Below are positions 8,956 through 18,206 of a stretch of 64,000 nt of DNA, piece after piece (within the stretch, counting starts at the first letter, position 1; each line of letters begins with the position of its first letter). Position numbers and translations under genes: made by a program. This stretch comes from Halothiobacillus sp. GTDB lineage: Bacteria; Pseudomonadota; Gammaproteobacteria; Halothiobacillales; Halothiobacillaceae. Below the pieces are notes generated by a model. The model had not been told where the DNA came from, did no database searches, and was given only the letters and a program-made list of their open reading frames with translations. The stretch is from contig JADQCE010000001.1 in the NCBI GenBank assembly GCA_016278265.1, forward strand, positions 186,001-250,000, given 5' to 3'.

Positions 8956-9777
8956 TCACTGGAGGTTGAGGATCCACTCGAGCACGATCTTGGTGCCGAA
9001 ATAGGCCAGGCCCATCAGGATGAAACCCGCCAGGGTCCATTGTACCGCGGTACGACCGCGCCAGCCGGCGATGTGTCGCCCGGCCAGCAGCACGGCGAAG
9101 ACCACCCAGGCGATCACCGAGAGCACGGTCTTGTGCACCAGGTGCTGGGCAAGGATGTTCTCCAGGAACAGAAAACCGGTGATCAACGCCATGGTGAGCA
9201 GCAGAAAGCCGATCACGATGAAGCGGAACATCAACTGCTCGACCGACTCCATCGGCGGCAGTCGCCGGACCCAGCCGGCCGGGTTGTGGCCATGCAGGGC
9301 CTGGTGCTGGATCAGCAGCATCACGCCCTGCAGGGCAGCGAGGGTCAGCAGGGCGTAGGCCGACAGCGAGATCAGGATGTGGGCATCCAGGGCGAACTCG
9401 CCGGTGCGGATGGGCACGTTCGATTCCGGCACGAACACGGTGAGAAAGACGGTCAGGGCCGTGACCGGCAGCAGCACCACCGCGATCCCATCGAGCCGTT
9501 CGCGGAAGGCGCTGATCACCGTGATCGCGCTGGCCAGGCCGAACACCGCGGCCAGCGAGTTGAGCACGCTCAGGTTGAGTGCGGCCGGTTCCGACTGGAA
9601 CCCCAATTGATAGAGCAGGGCGCCTTGACCGATCAGGGCCGCCACGGCGAGCAGCAGTCCGGGCAGGCGGAAGGATACCCGCTCAAGCCGTGGCCACTGG
9701 TCCACCAGCAGGAAAACGGTGGCAAGGACAAAGCCGGCGATGGTCGCGATGGCGAGAAAGGTCACGCTGTGGTCCAC
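8956..9777 (-). CDS. YpjD/CcsA-like inner membrane protein
   Basis: A 273-residue protein with about eight hydrophobic segments, of the cytochrome c assembly (CcsA/HemX-like) superfamily. Histidines at membrane edges, such as DAHILISLSAYALL and LAQHLVHKTVLSVIAW, fit heme- or quinone-proximal positions of this family. The GTG start at 9777 is chosen because AGGAGGAG lies 6 bp upstream. Next to the CorB-like gene it matches E. coli ypjD-yfjD, where YpjD (CorE) is linked to divalent cations. A true heme-export role is not established. Confidence 0.78.
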   Translation of the reverse strand: MDHSVTFLAIATIAGFVLATVFLLVDQWPRLERVSFRLPGLLLAVAALIGQGALLYQLGFQSEPAALNLSVLNSLAAVFGLASAITVISAFRERLDGIAVVLLPVTALTVFLTVFVPESNVPIRTGEFALDAHILISLSAYALLTLAALQGVMLLIQHQALHGHNPAGWVRRLPPMESVEQLMFRFIVIGFLLLTMALITGFLFLENILAQHLVHKTVLSVIAWVVFAVLLAGRHIAGWRGRTAVQWTLAGFILMGLAYFGTKIVLEWILNLQ

Positions 9778-9850
9778 GGGGGACGCTCCTCCTGGAATCG
9801 GGGGCCGCAGGGCGGGTTCGTGTCGATCGACGACACAGTCTGCCACAGAG

Positions 9851-11254
9851 TCAGTGTGGCAAATCCTCGTCGGGTCGGTCGGGCAGTTTCTTGTGCGGAT
9901 TGAGAATGCCCGCCGGGTCGAAGACGGCCTTGATGCCGCGCATCAGGTCGAGCGAATCCGGTGGGATCTCGCGGGCGACGAACTCGCGCTTGACCAGGCC
10001 GATGCCGTGCTCGCCCGAGAGCGTGCCGTCCAGGCACAGGACCGCGTCGAATACCTCGTCCAGGGCCTGCTCGGCACCGGCCATCTGCGTCGGGTCGTCC
10101 GGGTCGACCAGCAGGTTGACGTGGATGTTGCCGTTGCCGGCGTGGCCGAAACTGACAATGGTGATGGCGTGCCGGGTGGCGATGTCATCCAGGGTCTCGA
10201 TCAGTCGCGGAATGCGTGAGACCGGCACGACCACGTCCTCGTTGATCTTCTTCGGCGCAACCTGTCGTAGGGTAGGCGAGAGCGCCTTGCGGGCGGCCCA
10301 CAGGCGCGCCTGTTCCTCGGCCGTTTGCGCGACGGCGATATCGGCATCGGCCGCGCTTGCCGCCGCAACCACCCGCTCGACCGTCGCGTCGATACCGCTC
10401 TGGTCGCCGTCGACCTCGATCATCAGCATGGCCCCGGCGGTCGCCGGGATCTCGACCGCCGAGTTCTTCCGCAGCAGGTCGAGGGCATTGCCGTCGATAA
10501 ACTCGATCGCCGCCGGGGTGGCCGGCTGGGCCATCACGCGGGAGACCGCCGCCGAGGCGGCATGCATGTCCGGGTAGAAGGCGCGCAGCAGGCGTCGGGT
10601 TTCCGGCAGCGGCGTGAGCTTGAGTGTCGCCTCGGTGATCACGCCCAGTGTGCCCTCGCAACCGATCAGCAGGCGGGTCAGGTCATGCCCGACTACCCCC
10701 TTGGTGGTCTGCGAGCCGGCCTTGATGGTTCGCCCCCGACCGTCGACCGCCCGCAGGCCGAGCACATTCTCGCGGGTGGTGCCGTACTTGACCGCGTGCG
10801 GGCCGGCGGCATTGCAACCGAGGTTGCCGCCGATGGTGCACAGGGCGTTGCTGGTGGGGTCGGGGGGCCAGAAAAAGCCCTTCTCGCCGACGATGCGTTG
10901 CAGTTCGGCATTGATCAGCCCCGTCTGGACCACGATCAGTCGATCCTCGGGGCGAAAGTCCAGCACCCGGGTCATGCGGTCGGTAACCAGGACCACGCCC
11001 CCGAGGACGGGTACCGAGCCGCCGGCGGTGCCCGTGCCGCGTCCGCGCGTGGTCACCGGTATGCGATGGGCATAGGCCAAACGCATCACCTCGGCCACCT
11101 CGTCGTGGGTCTCGGGAAAGACCACGACCGCCGGGGCATGGTGCACGCGGCTGTTGTCCATGCCGTAGGCCCAGGTCGAGCCGGCATCCGAGAGGATGCG
11201 GTCGCCGGGCAGGGCGGCGGTGAGCTGGTCGAGAAAGATTTCGAGTCCGCTCAT
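9851..11254 (-). CDS. FAD-linked oxidase, glycolate oxidase GlcD / D-lactate dehydrogenase family
   Basis: A 467-residue flavoprotein. The N-terminal FAD-binding type 4 domain shows VTTRGRGTGTAGGSVPV, GGNLGCNAAGPHAVKYG and a PDPTSNALCTIGG segment. The C-terminal FAD-oxidase domain shows FGHAGNGNIHVNLL and SGEHGIGLVKREF. It should oxidise a 2-hydroxy acid such as glycolate or D-lactate, but glcE and glcF partners are absent nearby, so it is probably a stand-alone D-lactate or 2-hydroxyacid dehydrogenase. The ATG at 11254 matches the family start, 5 bp after the diaA stop. Confidence 0.85.
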   Translation of the reverse strand: MSGLEIFLDQLTAALPGDRILSDAGSTWAYGMDNSRVHHAPAVVVFPETHDEVAEVMRLAYAHRIPVTTRGRGTGTAGGSVPVLGGVVLVTDRMTRVLDFRPEDRLIVVQTGLINAELQRIVGEKGFFWPPDPTSNALCTIGGNLGCNAAGPHAVKYGTTRENVLGLRAVDGRGRTIKAGSQTTKGVVGHDLTRLLIGCEGTLGVITEATLKLTPLPETRRLLRAFYPDMHAASAAVSRVMAQPATPAAIEFIDGNALDLLRKNSAVEIPATAGAMLMIEVDGDQSGIDATVERVVAAASAADADIAVAQTAEEQARLWAARKALSPTLRQVAPKKINEDVVVPVSRIPRLIETLDDIATRHAITIVSFGHAGNGNIHVNLLVDPDDPTQMAGAEQALDEVFDAVLCLDGTLSGEHGIGLVKREFVAREIPPDSLDLMRGIKAVFDPAGILNPHKKLPDRPDEDLPH

Positions 11255-11259
11255 GGGGA

Positions 11260-11823
11260 TCAGTCGGTCAGGCCGAGTAGCTGGCGGTCGACCAGGTCGA
11301 CCAACGCGTGGATGCACTTGATCTGTGTCTCGTAGGCAATGCCCGGGCGCTCCGTGGGGATGCAGATCAGCCGATCCTGACTATGCAGGTGGGGGGCGAT
11401 CACCTCCTCGGAGCCGGCCGAGAGCAGTACCACTTGCATGTCGCGCTCGTGGGCCGCCCTCAGGGCCGGCAGGATGCCGTCGACCGCGTTGCAGCTGATC
11501 GCGAACAGGACGTCGTTCTGGGCTCCGAGTGCGCGGATGGAGCGGGCGAACGGCTCCTTGCCACCCGGGTATTCGGACAGTGCCAGCACGGGCAGGCCCG
11601 GTCGCGGGTGCTCCAGTTGCCCGGTCATCAGGCGGGCGAAATAGTGCGCCATGTCGTTACGTTCGCGCGAGCCACAAGCGAAGACACGCTGGCCATTGAG
11701 CACCGCGGTCAGAATGACGCCGGCAGATTCCAGCGTCTGGGGTGCCCCGGCCTCCAGTAGCTGGCCGATCTCGGCCAGATCATTGTCGATGCGTCGTTTC
11801 AGGCCGTCGAGGATGTCGCTCAT
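11260..11823 (-). CDS. diaA: DiaA-like SIS-domain protein (DnaA initiator-associating)
   Basis: A 187-residue SIS-domain protein. The segments RVFACGSRERNDMAHYFARL and NDVLFAISCNAVDGILPAL align with DiaA and GmhA. The neighbourhood rsmI-lpoA-yraN-SIS is that of E. coli yraL-yraM-yraN-diaA, which favours DiaA, a tetramer that binds DnaA and promotes initiation at oriC, over phosphoheptose isomerase GmhA. The glycine-rich phosphosugar loop is altered (CGSRERN rather than CGNG-S-like), in keeping with a non-enzymatic role. The ATG at 11823 is chosen because upstream codons do not fit the family. Confidence 0.8.
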   Translation of the reverse strand: MSDILDGLKRRIDNDLAEIGQLLEAGAPQTLESAGVILTAVLNGQRVFACGSRERNDMAHYFARLMTGQLEHPRPGLPVLALSEYPGGKEPFARSIRALGAQNDVLFAISCNAVDGILPALRAAHERDMQVVLLSAGSEEVIAPHLHSQDRLICIPTERPGIAYETQIKCIHALVDLVDRQLLGLTD

Positions 11824-11896
11824 GGGCGTCGAGTCCGTGGAGTAGTAGCTGAATGATTCATTGCATTGTGTAGGAGAAAGACGGTGCAGAGCTTGC

Positions 11897-12343
11897 CTAG
11901 AAGGCATCGGGCAGCCAGTCGATGTGATTGTGTGCGCCTCGCGCCGTGACTGCCACCACGTCGAAGCGACAGTAGAGCCCCTGCCACGCCGGTTGACTGG
12001 CGATCAGGCGTTCCGCCGTCTCGCGCACCTTGGCGCACTTGCGTGCCGAGAGGCTTTCGGCGGCGGATACCAGCGCCCCGTCTTCGCGAGCGCGGACCTC
12101 GACGAAGACCAGGGTGTCGCCATCGCGCAGGATCAGATCGATTTCGCCTCGCCCGGCACGCGCGTTGCGACGCAAACGTTTGAGACCGGCCCGCTCGAGG
12201 TGACGCAGGGCCAAGGTCTCGGCCTGCTGTCCGAGCCGTTGCCGGTGGGGCTGGCCGTCGGCCTTGTCATCGCGTCGTCGCGCCTCGAGATTATCGCCGT
12301 TGCGCCACCATCGTCGCAGGGCATCCATGCCGCGGCCTTTCAT
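11897..12343 (-). CDS. YraN family protein (UPF0102)
   Basis: A 148-residue protein of the UPF0102/YraN family with an endonuclease-like core. The signature is GEIDLILRDGDTLVFVEVRA, in which Glu, Asp and the E-V-R/K segment form the predicted restriction-endonuclease-fold active site. An N-terminal basic region of about 35 residues precedes it, then GQQAETLALRHLERAG. It starts 6 bp after the lpoA stop and precedes diaA, the standard order. Its role is poorly known. Confidence 0.88.
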   Translation of the reverse strand: MKGRGMDALRRWWRNGDNLEARRRDDKADGQPHRQRLGQQAETLALRHLERAGLKRLRRNARAGRGEIDLILRDGDTLVFVEVRAREDGALVSAAESLSARKCAKVRETAERLIASQPAWQGLYCRFDVVAVTARGAHNHIDWLPDAF

Positions 12344-12349
12344 CAGGGG

Positions 12350-14299
12350 TCAGGACGTCGACGCTGGTTGGTCGTAGCCGTCGGCATTCTGACCGACTGG
12401 CGGCGTGGTCCCCGGCAGCCGCGTCGGGCTGGTAAGCGAACCGGGTAGGGTCGGACTTTGTGTCGGGTCGACGGGCTGAATCAGCCCTTGGCGGAATTGG
12501 CCCCAACGCGGCTGGCGCTCGACCAATCCGGTGGGCGTGACCGACAGCTCGCCGGTCAGCCCGTCGAGCGTCCCGCCCTGCAATAGCATCTCCATTCGTC
12601 CGGCCAGGGCCGCCGCATCCGCACCGAAGGCGAACAGGCGGGGCAGTGGGCCGGCCAGTTGAGCGCGTTCGTAGATGATGCGCAATGGATTCTCGGGACC
12701 GGCCGTGCCGGCGAGCAACAGCGGGGCGATCGGGATGATCACGCCGTTCTTGTCGGCATCGCCACGCCGATCCGGGTTGCCGTTGTAGGCCAGGCCCAGG
12801 CCGTAGCGCGGCAGGTCGTCGGCACCGAAATAGTCGAGTTGGGGTACCACCAGGGCCAGTTCGTCGCCACTGGCGGCGAGGAAGATGGCGTCGAGGTCGT
12901 CGCGGATGATGGGTTGAAACGGCCCGTCATTGGATTTCGTGCGGACTCGCAGCAGGCTGCGCAGTTCGCTGGAGAAATCCGTCTGGCCGGAGGCGAAGCG
13001 GGCGCGATCGACCACTTCGCCGCCGAGTAGCTGGAACTCATTGGCGAATGCCTCGCGGGTGCGCTCGCCCAAGTGATGGCCGGCCGAGAAGATGGCCGCG
13101 CGCCGGTGGCCGTCGGTCCACATGCGCCGAGCGACGGCGGCGGCATCCAGTTCCGGCGACAAGGAGAAGCTGATCACGCCGCGGGGCAGGGATTCGCCGG
13201 CCGGTGGCGAATTGAGGGCGATCGCCAGCGGGCCACCGGGCGGAAGTCCAGCCAGGGCGCCCAGTTGTTCCTTGAGGAGCGGGCCGATGATCACGGCGAC
13301 CCCGGCCCGCTGAGCCTGTTCGATTGCGACCTTGGCGCCGATTCGGTCGCTGCCCGAGTCAAAGAAGAGCACGTCCCGGCCTCCGAGTGCGCCGTTCTCG
13401 CGGGCGTAGTCGATGCCGGCACGGATCTCGCGGGTGATGCCCGCATAGCGGTCGCCCTCCGGCAGAAGGACCGCGACCGGGCCCGTCTTGGCCGGCGCCG
13501 TCAGTTGAACCAAGGGCTCGGTGGCACCCAGCATTTCCACCAGGCCGCTCTCGATGGCCGGGTGCTCCCGGTGGCTGGCAATCCAGCTATCGATCTGTCC
13601 GGGTTGCTGGCGGTAGGTCAATGCCAGTTCCAGCCAGCCGGCAAACTGGCGACTGCCGGTGCCTTCGGCCTCGCGCTGCAGTTGGTCGGCTGGTACCTCG
13701 GTCAGCAGGTTCCAGATACGGGCGTGGTTCGTTTCACGTGCTTTTTCGTCGAGCCGGTCGTCAACCGCGTCGTAGTAGCGGGCGGCGGTCAGCGGGTTGC
13801 CGAGCTCCGCCTCGAGTGCGCCTAGCAGGATCAGTCGGCGTCGTTCACTGTCCGAATCCAGTGGCAGCGGAATGCGGTGAATGGTGCGCCGGGCCTGCTC
13901 GGGATCGCCGGCACTCCATTCGCCCAGTCCGCGCGCAATGGCCGCCCGGCGTGAATTGATGGCATCCCAGCGAGCCTGGGTGTCGGCCTGCTGATAGAGT
14001 TCGCGGGCCAGTTCCAGTTGGTGGGCGTCGATCGCCGTTTCCAGCGCGTTGAGTTGCTGCTCGGCGCGGGCGGCCCCGGAGAGGGTCTGCGACAGCGCCA
14101 TCCGTGCCCGGGCGAGTGCCGCGGGGTCCTGGGCGCTGATGGCCTGGTCGATCTCTGCCTGCGCGGCCTGACGCTGGTCGTCCTGCGGCGAGGGGGCCAT
14201 CTGGGCGCAGCCGCCCAAGGTCATCCCCAGGGTCAGCAGGATGGCCAACAGGGCCAGCCGCGTGGCGGGGTGTGCGAGCGGGCTTGGGCGTGTCGGCAT
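12350..14299 (-). CDS. lpoA: penicillin-binding protein activator LpoA
   Basis: A 649-residue outer-membrane lipoprotein that activates PBP1A from the periplasm. The signal peptide ends in LGGC. An N-terminal TPR-like helical region (rich in ARARMAL/ELARELY-type repeats) is followed by a periplasmic-binding-protein-like domain starting VAVLLPEGDRYAGITREI and containing AGVAVIIGPLLKEQLGAL. The C-terminal tail is proline/threonine rich. The ATG at 14299 begins the signal peptide; the frame is open farther upstream but that part overlaps the divergent rsmI region. Confidence 0.9.
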   Translation of the reverse strand: MPTRPSPLAHPATRLALLAILLTLGMTLGGCAQMAPSPQDDQRQAAQAEIDQAISAQDPAALARARMALSQTLSGAARAEQQLNALETAIDAHQLELARELYQQADTQARWDAINSRRAAIARGLGEWSAGDPEQARRTIHRIPLPLDSDSERRRLILLGALEAELGNPLTAARYYDAVDDRLDEKARETNHARIWNLLTEVPADQLQREAEGTGSRQFAGWLELALTYRQQPGQIDSWIASHREHPAIESGLVEMLGATEPLVQLTAPAKTGPVAVLLPEGDRYAGITREIRAGIDYARENGALGGRDVLFFDSGSDRIGAKVAIEQAQRAGVAVIIGPLLKEQLGALAGLPPGGPLAIALNSPPAGESLPRGVISFSLSPELDAAAVARRMWTDGHRRAAIFSAGHHLGERTREAFANEFQLLGGEVVDRARFASGQTDFSSELRSLLRVRTKSNDGPFQPIIRDDLDAIFLAASGDELALVVPQLDYFGADDLPRYGLGLAYNGNPDRRGDADKNGVIIPIAPLLLAGTAGPENPLRIIYERAQLAGPLPRLFAFGADAAALAGRMEMLLQGGTLDGLTGELSVTPTGLVERQPRWGQFRQGLIQPVDPTQSPTLPGSLTSPTRLPGTTPPVGQNADGYDQPASTS

Positions 14300-14437
14300 G
14301 GGGTCCGTCTCCGGTAACGTGACCCGGATGAAATCCGGGGAGTTCGATTCTGACTTCCGGTCGAGGTGGACCACCGGGGCGGTGGTTCGTTCGAGCCGGG
14401 TCGGGGAAAACGAAAATTCGTGAGTGAGTATAACCAA

Positions 14438-15337
14438 ATGTCCAGTTCGAATGCGGGGTCGCGGCCAGTGGCCGAAACGGGCAGTCGTTGGGTCGAGCCC
14501 GGTCATCTCTACGTGGTCGCCACGCCGATTGGCAATCTCGCCGATATCAGCGAGCGGGCCGTGTCGGTTCTCAAGGGAGTGGATTTCATTGCCTGCGAGG
14601 ACACACGGCATGCGCGGGTGTTGCTCGACCACCTCGGGGTGCGCAAGGAGCTAGTTGCGCTACACGAACACAACGAGCGTGGCGCGAGCGAGGCCATCAG
14701 TCGACGGCTGGGGGAGGGCCAATCCGCGGCCCTGATCAGTGATGCGGGCACGCCGGCGATCAGCGACCCCGGCGAGGTGCTGGTTCGTGTGCTGGTCGAT
14801 GCGGGGGTGCCGGTGGTGCCGGTACCCGGGGCGTCGGCGGTGATCGCGGCCCTGTCGGCCGCCGGCCTGCCGGCCCGTCCATTCTGGTTCGAGGGCTTTT
14901 TGCCGGCCCAGGGCAAGGCGCGGCGAGATCGCCTCGATTGGCTTGCCGATATCGAGGCGACCTTGGTGTTCTACGAGGCGCCCCACCGGATCATCAAGAG
15001 CGTGGCCGCAGCCGCCGAGCACTTGGGTGGGGCGCGGCCGGCCGTGCTGGCCCGCGAGGTAACCAAGCGCTTCGAACAATTTGCCCATGGTTCGCTCGAC
15101 GAACTCACCGATCGGCTGGCCAGCGGCGAGATCCCGGCACGGGGCGAATTCGTGTTCCTGGTGGCCCCGGCAGCCAAGCAGGCGGATCCGTCGTCGGCCG
15201 AGGCAGAGGCGCTGATCTCGGCGCTGATCGAGGAAGGTGTCGCACCCAAGACCATCGCCCGGGTGGTTTCACGGACGACCTCGCTGGCTCGGAACGCGGT
15301 CTACGCCGAGGTGCTGGCGCGGCGCAAGGAATCCTGA
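14438..15337 (+). CDS. rsmI: 16S rRNA (cytidine(1402)-2'-O)-methyltransferase RsmI
   Basis: About 299 residues of a SAM-dependent tetrapyrrole-methylase-fold enzyme that 2'-O-methylates C1402 of 16S rRNA. Clear motifs are LYVVATPIGNLADIS, IACEDTRHARVLLDHLG, LHEHNE, ALISDAGTPAISDPG and VVPVPGASAVIAALSAAGL. The start is uncertain: the ATG at 14438 has weak SD, and a GTG at 14420 would add six residues. It is divergent from lpoA, with 138 bp between the two starts. Confidence 0.94.
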   Translation: MSSSNAGSRPVAETGSRWVEPGHLYVVATPIGNLADISERAVSVLKGVDFIACEDTRHARVLLDHLGVRKELVALHEHNERGASEAISRRLGEGQSAALISDAGTPAISDPGEVLVRVLVDAGVPVVPVPGASAVIAALSAAGLPARPFWFEGFLPAQGKARRDRLDWLADIEATLVFYEAPHRIIKSVAAAAEHLGGARPAVLAREVTKRFEQFAHGSLDELTDRLASGEIPARGEFVFLVAPAAKQADPSSAEAEALISALIEEGVAPKTIARVVSRTTSLARNAVYAEVLARRKES

Positions 15338-15388
15338 GCGCCACGTGCCGGGCATCCGGTGGGTTTGGCCGAGGCGAGGAACCATGAT

Positions 15389-15404
15389 TGGCACACATGC
15401 TGCA
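15389..15404 (+). promoter_or_regulatory. sigma-54 (RpoN) promoter upstream of the GGDEF gene
   Basis: TGGCAC-N5-CTGCA with GG and GC exactly ten bases apart, a near-consensus -24/-12 element. It lies about 88 bp upstream of the GGDEF start at 15492 and at the head of the flagellar block, where RpoN/FleQ-type control would be expected. Confidence 0.7.
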
Positions 15405-15491
15405 TAACCCCGTGAGCATCGACGCGGCGAGCCGCCGCGACGGTCCAAACCGATGGCCCATATTGAGGTCCATACACAGGGGTTTAACCGC

Positions 15492-16436
15492 ATGGCCTAT
15501 TACCTCACCAGCGATGAAACACTTTGCGGCCAGCCGCCGTCCGCTCTTGCCGGCGCCGTCTCTCAGCGAACGCCGTTCGTGCGCCTGTCGACTGTCGAGG
15601 CTCCCAGCGAACGAGGGCAGGCGCTGCTTGGGTCGTTGTTGCGGTGCGTGAACGTCGCCGCGGCGCTCGACACGATCCGCACGCATGTCGAGGCGCTGCT
15701 GTCGGTGACGTCAATTTCCTGGCAGGTGGATGACGAGCGTTATTGTGGCTCAGTCTGCGAGCCGTCCGAGCACACCATCCCGGTTGCCTTGACGCTCGAT
15801 GATCGTCCCTTCGGTCGGCTGCGGCTGCACAGCCGCCGGCCGGTTGGAGAGGAGGAGTTGGCGCAGCTGCGCGAGATGCTGACCGTGGTCGCCTACCCGT
15901 TGCGTAATCTGCGCATGCTCGAGCACGCCCTGATCGCCGCCGAACACGACGCGCTGACCGGGCTCAAGAACCGGCGTGCCTTCGACCTGGAACTCAAGGC
16001 GGTTCATGCCCGAGTGGCGCGATATGGCGGCCAGGCAAGTCTCTTGATCCTGGACATGACGCGCTTCAAGGCGATCAACGATACCTACGGCCATGACGTG
16101 GGCGACCGGGCGCTGGCCCGCGTGGCCGAGGGACTCGATCGCTGCCTGCGCGAGACCGATAGCGCCTATCGCCTCGGCGGGGACGAATTTATGGTGATCC
16201 TGCCTGAAACCCCGAATCGGGGGGCGCAGCGTCTGGGTACGCGCTTGCTCGACTGGTTCCGTGATCATCCGCTGCGGGAACCCGGCGGTGAATGGGTGCC
16301 GCTCAAGGCCCGCATCGGGATGGCCCAGTTCCAAAAGGGGGAAGACGCGGATGACTGGTTCCGCCGCACCGACCAGGCGTTGTACGGCAATGCCGAGTCG
16401 ACCGGGGCGAGCCGTCCTTTGGATCGCCTGGCCTAA
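15492..16436 (+). CDS. diguanylate cyclase (GGDEF domain), with N-terminal sensory region
   Basis: About 314 residues. The C-terminal half is a GGDEF domain: DALTGLKNRRAFDLEL, DMTRFKAINDTYGHDVGD and the intact active site RLGGDEFMVILPE. An RETD inhibitory I-site lies exactly five residues before GGDEF, so product inhibition is expected. The N-terminal ~140 residues resemble a small GAF-like sensory module but no family is recognised. The ATG at 15492 has AGGGG upstream; an ATG at 15453 would add 13 residues. It stands between rsmI and fliL behind a sigma-54 promoter. Confidence 0.88.
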   Translation: MAYYLTSDETLCGQPPSALAGAVSQRTPFVRLSTVEAPSERGQALLGSLLRCVNVAAALDTIRTHVEALLSVTSISWQVDDERYCGSVCEPSEHTIPVALTLDDRPFGRLRLHSRRPVGEEELAQLREMLTVVAYPLRNLRMLEHALIAAEHDALTGLKNRRAFDLELKAVHARVARYGGQASLLILDMTRFKAINDTYGHDVGDRALARVAEGLDRCLRETDSAYRLGGDEFMVILPETPNRGAQRLGTRLLDWFRDHPLREPGGEWVPLKARIGMAQFQKGEDADDWFRRTDQALYGNAESTGASRPLDRLA

Positions 16437-16571
16437 GCAGACGCGCCTGGCATCCGCCAAGTTCGGTCGGGGGAGTGGCAAAACACCGCCAAACACGTGA
16501 GAATCGCGGACGTTTACGCAAGACGGGGCCCAGCAAAGGGCACACTCCGGAAAATTAACGAGGTATGGGTA

Positions 16572-17096
16572 ATGGCCGAAGGCGACGAGGAAGCCCCGGA
16601 AAAAAAGAAGGGCGGCAACAAGCTGGTTGTGATCTTGTTGGCGGTGTTGATCGTCGTGATCCTGGCGATCGGAGCGGTGGTGACGACCCTGTTGCTCACT
16701 GGCGGCGACGACAAGCCGGCCGGCGAGGGGGACGAAACGACCGAGCAGAGCGAGGAAGTCGAGGAGCCCAAGGGCCCGCCGATCACGGTTCCGCTGGGCG
16801 ATCCGATCACGGTCAACCTGAGCAAGCCCAATGACGCCAATGTGCTGCAGGTGCAGCTCGACCTGGTTACCCGCGATCCGAAGGTCGAGGAGCTGATCAA
16901 GACGCAGCGCTCGCGGGTCGTCAATGACGTGATGCTCGTGCTAAGTGACGTCGACTCGGCCGAACTGCGTACCCGTGCGGGCAAGGAGGCGCTGCAGGAG
17001 ACGTTGACCGACGAGATCAACCGGATCTTCGAAGATGCCAGCGATCTCGAGCAACCGATCGAGAACGTCTATTTCACCAAGCTCCTGATGCAGTGA
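16572..17096 (+). CDS. fliL: flagellar basal body-associated protein FliL
   Basis: A 174-residue single-pass membrane protein near the stator that supports motor torque. A charged N-terminus is followed by a transmembrane helix (about residues 17-41), an acidic linker rich in glutamate, and the periplasmic FliL domain (LGDPITVNLSKPNDANVLQV, then EALQETLTDEINRIF). The ATG at 16572 has GAGGT upstream. It begins the compact series fliL-M-N-O-P. Confidence 0.92.
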   Translation: MAEGDEEAPEKKKGGNKLVVILLAVLIVVILAIGAVVTTLLLTGGDDKPAGEGDETTEQSEEVEEPKGPPITVPLGDPITVNLSKPNDANVLQVQLDLVTRDPKVEELIKTQRSRVVNDVMLVLSDVDSAELRTRAGKEALQETLTDEINRIFEDASDLEQPIENVYFTKLLMQ

Positions 17097-17153
17097 TGCG
17101 CCGGGTGATCACCCCGGGGTCGGAGACACAGGGCCAACAGGCGCGAGGCGCTT

Positions 17154-18206
17154 ATGTCTGAAGCCGATATCCTCTCCCAGGACGAGATCGACGCGCTGTT
17201 GAACGGCGTCGACGAGGGCGACGTCGAGACCGAGCAGGGGGTCGGTGATCCCACTCAGGCCAAGTCGTACGACCTCACCACCCAGGAGCGCATCGTCCGA
17301 GGCCGGCTGCCGACCCTGGAGATGCTCAACGAGCGTTTCGCGCGCAGCCTGCGCATCCGGCTGGTCTCCATGTTGCGCCGTTCGGTGGAGATCTCGATCG
17401 AGGGCGTGGAGATGAGCAAGTTCTCGGAGTACATCCACACCCTGTTCGTCCCCACCTCGATGACGCTGATGCACGTGCGTCCGCTCAAGGGGTTGGGGAT
17501 GTTCATGATGGAGTCGCGGCTGGTCTTTTCGCTGGTCGACAATTTCTTCGGCGGTTTTGGCATGCACGCCAAGATCGAGGGGCGGGACTTCACGCCCACC
17601 GAGCTGCGGGTCATCAAGCGGGTGCTCGAGCAGGCAACCGAGGAAATGCAGAACGCCTGGGCGGGTATCTATCCGATCCTGTTCGAGACCGTCAGCCACG
17701 AGATGAATCCGCAGCTGGCGAACATCGTCTCGGCGACCGAGGTGGTGGTGGTGTCGAGCTTCCGCCTTGAGGTCGAGGGCGGCTCGGGCAAGTTCGACTT
17801 CGTGGTGCCCTACTCGATGATCGAGCCGATCCGCGATCTGCTCGACGGCGGCATGCAGGGTGACCGGCTGGAAGTCGACGAACGCTGGACCAAGGCGCTC
17901 AAGCGCGAGCTGGGTTTTGCCGAGGTCGAGATGACCGCGCATCTGGCCGATGTGCGCATGTCGCTCAAGGATGTCGCCAACATGGAAGTCGGCCAGGTCA
18001 TTCCCTTTGAGATGCCGGAGTATTCCACGCTCGCTTCCGACGGCTTGCCGCTTTACCGCGGCAGGATGGGGGTTTTCAAAGGCAACAAGGCGATCCGCGT
18101 CGAGGAGCCGGTTCCCGAGCGGCTCGAGCGGGCCGCGCATCCCAACGAGATCCTGCGGGCGCAGATTCCCGGGGTGAACCAAAAAGGAGATAAAGACGAT
18201 GGCTGA
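17154..18206 (+). CDS. fliM: flagellar motor switch protein FliM
   Basis: A 350-residue C-ring protein that binds CheY-P and sets rotation direction. The N-terminal CheY-binding peptide is LSQDEIDALLNGV. The middle domain includes LKGLGMFMMESRLVFSLVDN and the FGGFGMHAKIEGRDFTPTE segment, and the C-terminal SpoA-like domain contains GQVIPFEMPEYSTL. Its end overlaps fliN by 8 bp. Confidence 0.96.
   Translation: MSEADILSQDEIDALLNGVDEGDVETEQGVGDPTQAKSYDLTTQERIVRGRLPTLEMLNERFARSLRIRLVSMLRRSVEISIEGVEMSKFSEYIHTLFVPTSMTLMHVRPLKGLGMFMMESRLVFSLVDNFFGGFGMHAKIEGRDFTPTELRVIKRVLEQATEEMQNAWAGIYPILFETVSHEMNPQLANIVSATEVVVVSSFRLEVEGGSGKFDFVVPYSMIEPIRDLLDGGMQGDRLEVDERWTKALKRELGFAEVEMTAHLADVRMSLKDVANMEVGQVIPFEMPEYSTLASDGLPLYRGRMGVFKGNKAIRVEEPVPERLERAAHPNEILRAQIPGVNQKGDKDDG

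Noticed and set aside
16453-16490. Possible second sigma-54 promoter before fliL
   Set aside because: TGGC elements there do not have GG and GC ten bases apart; the spacing is wrong in both candidates.
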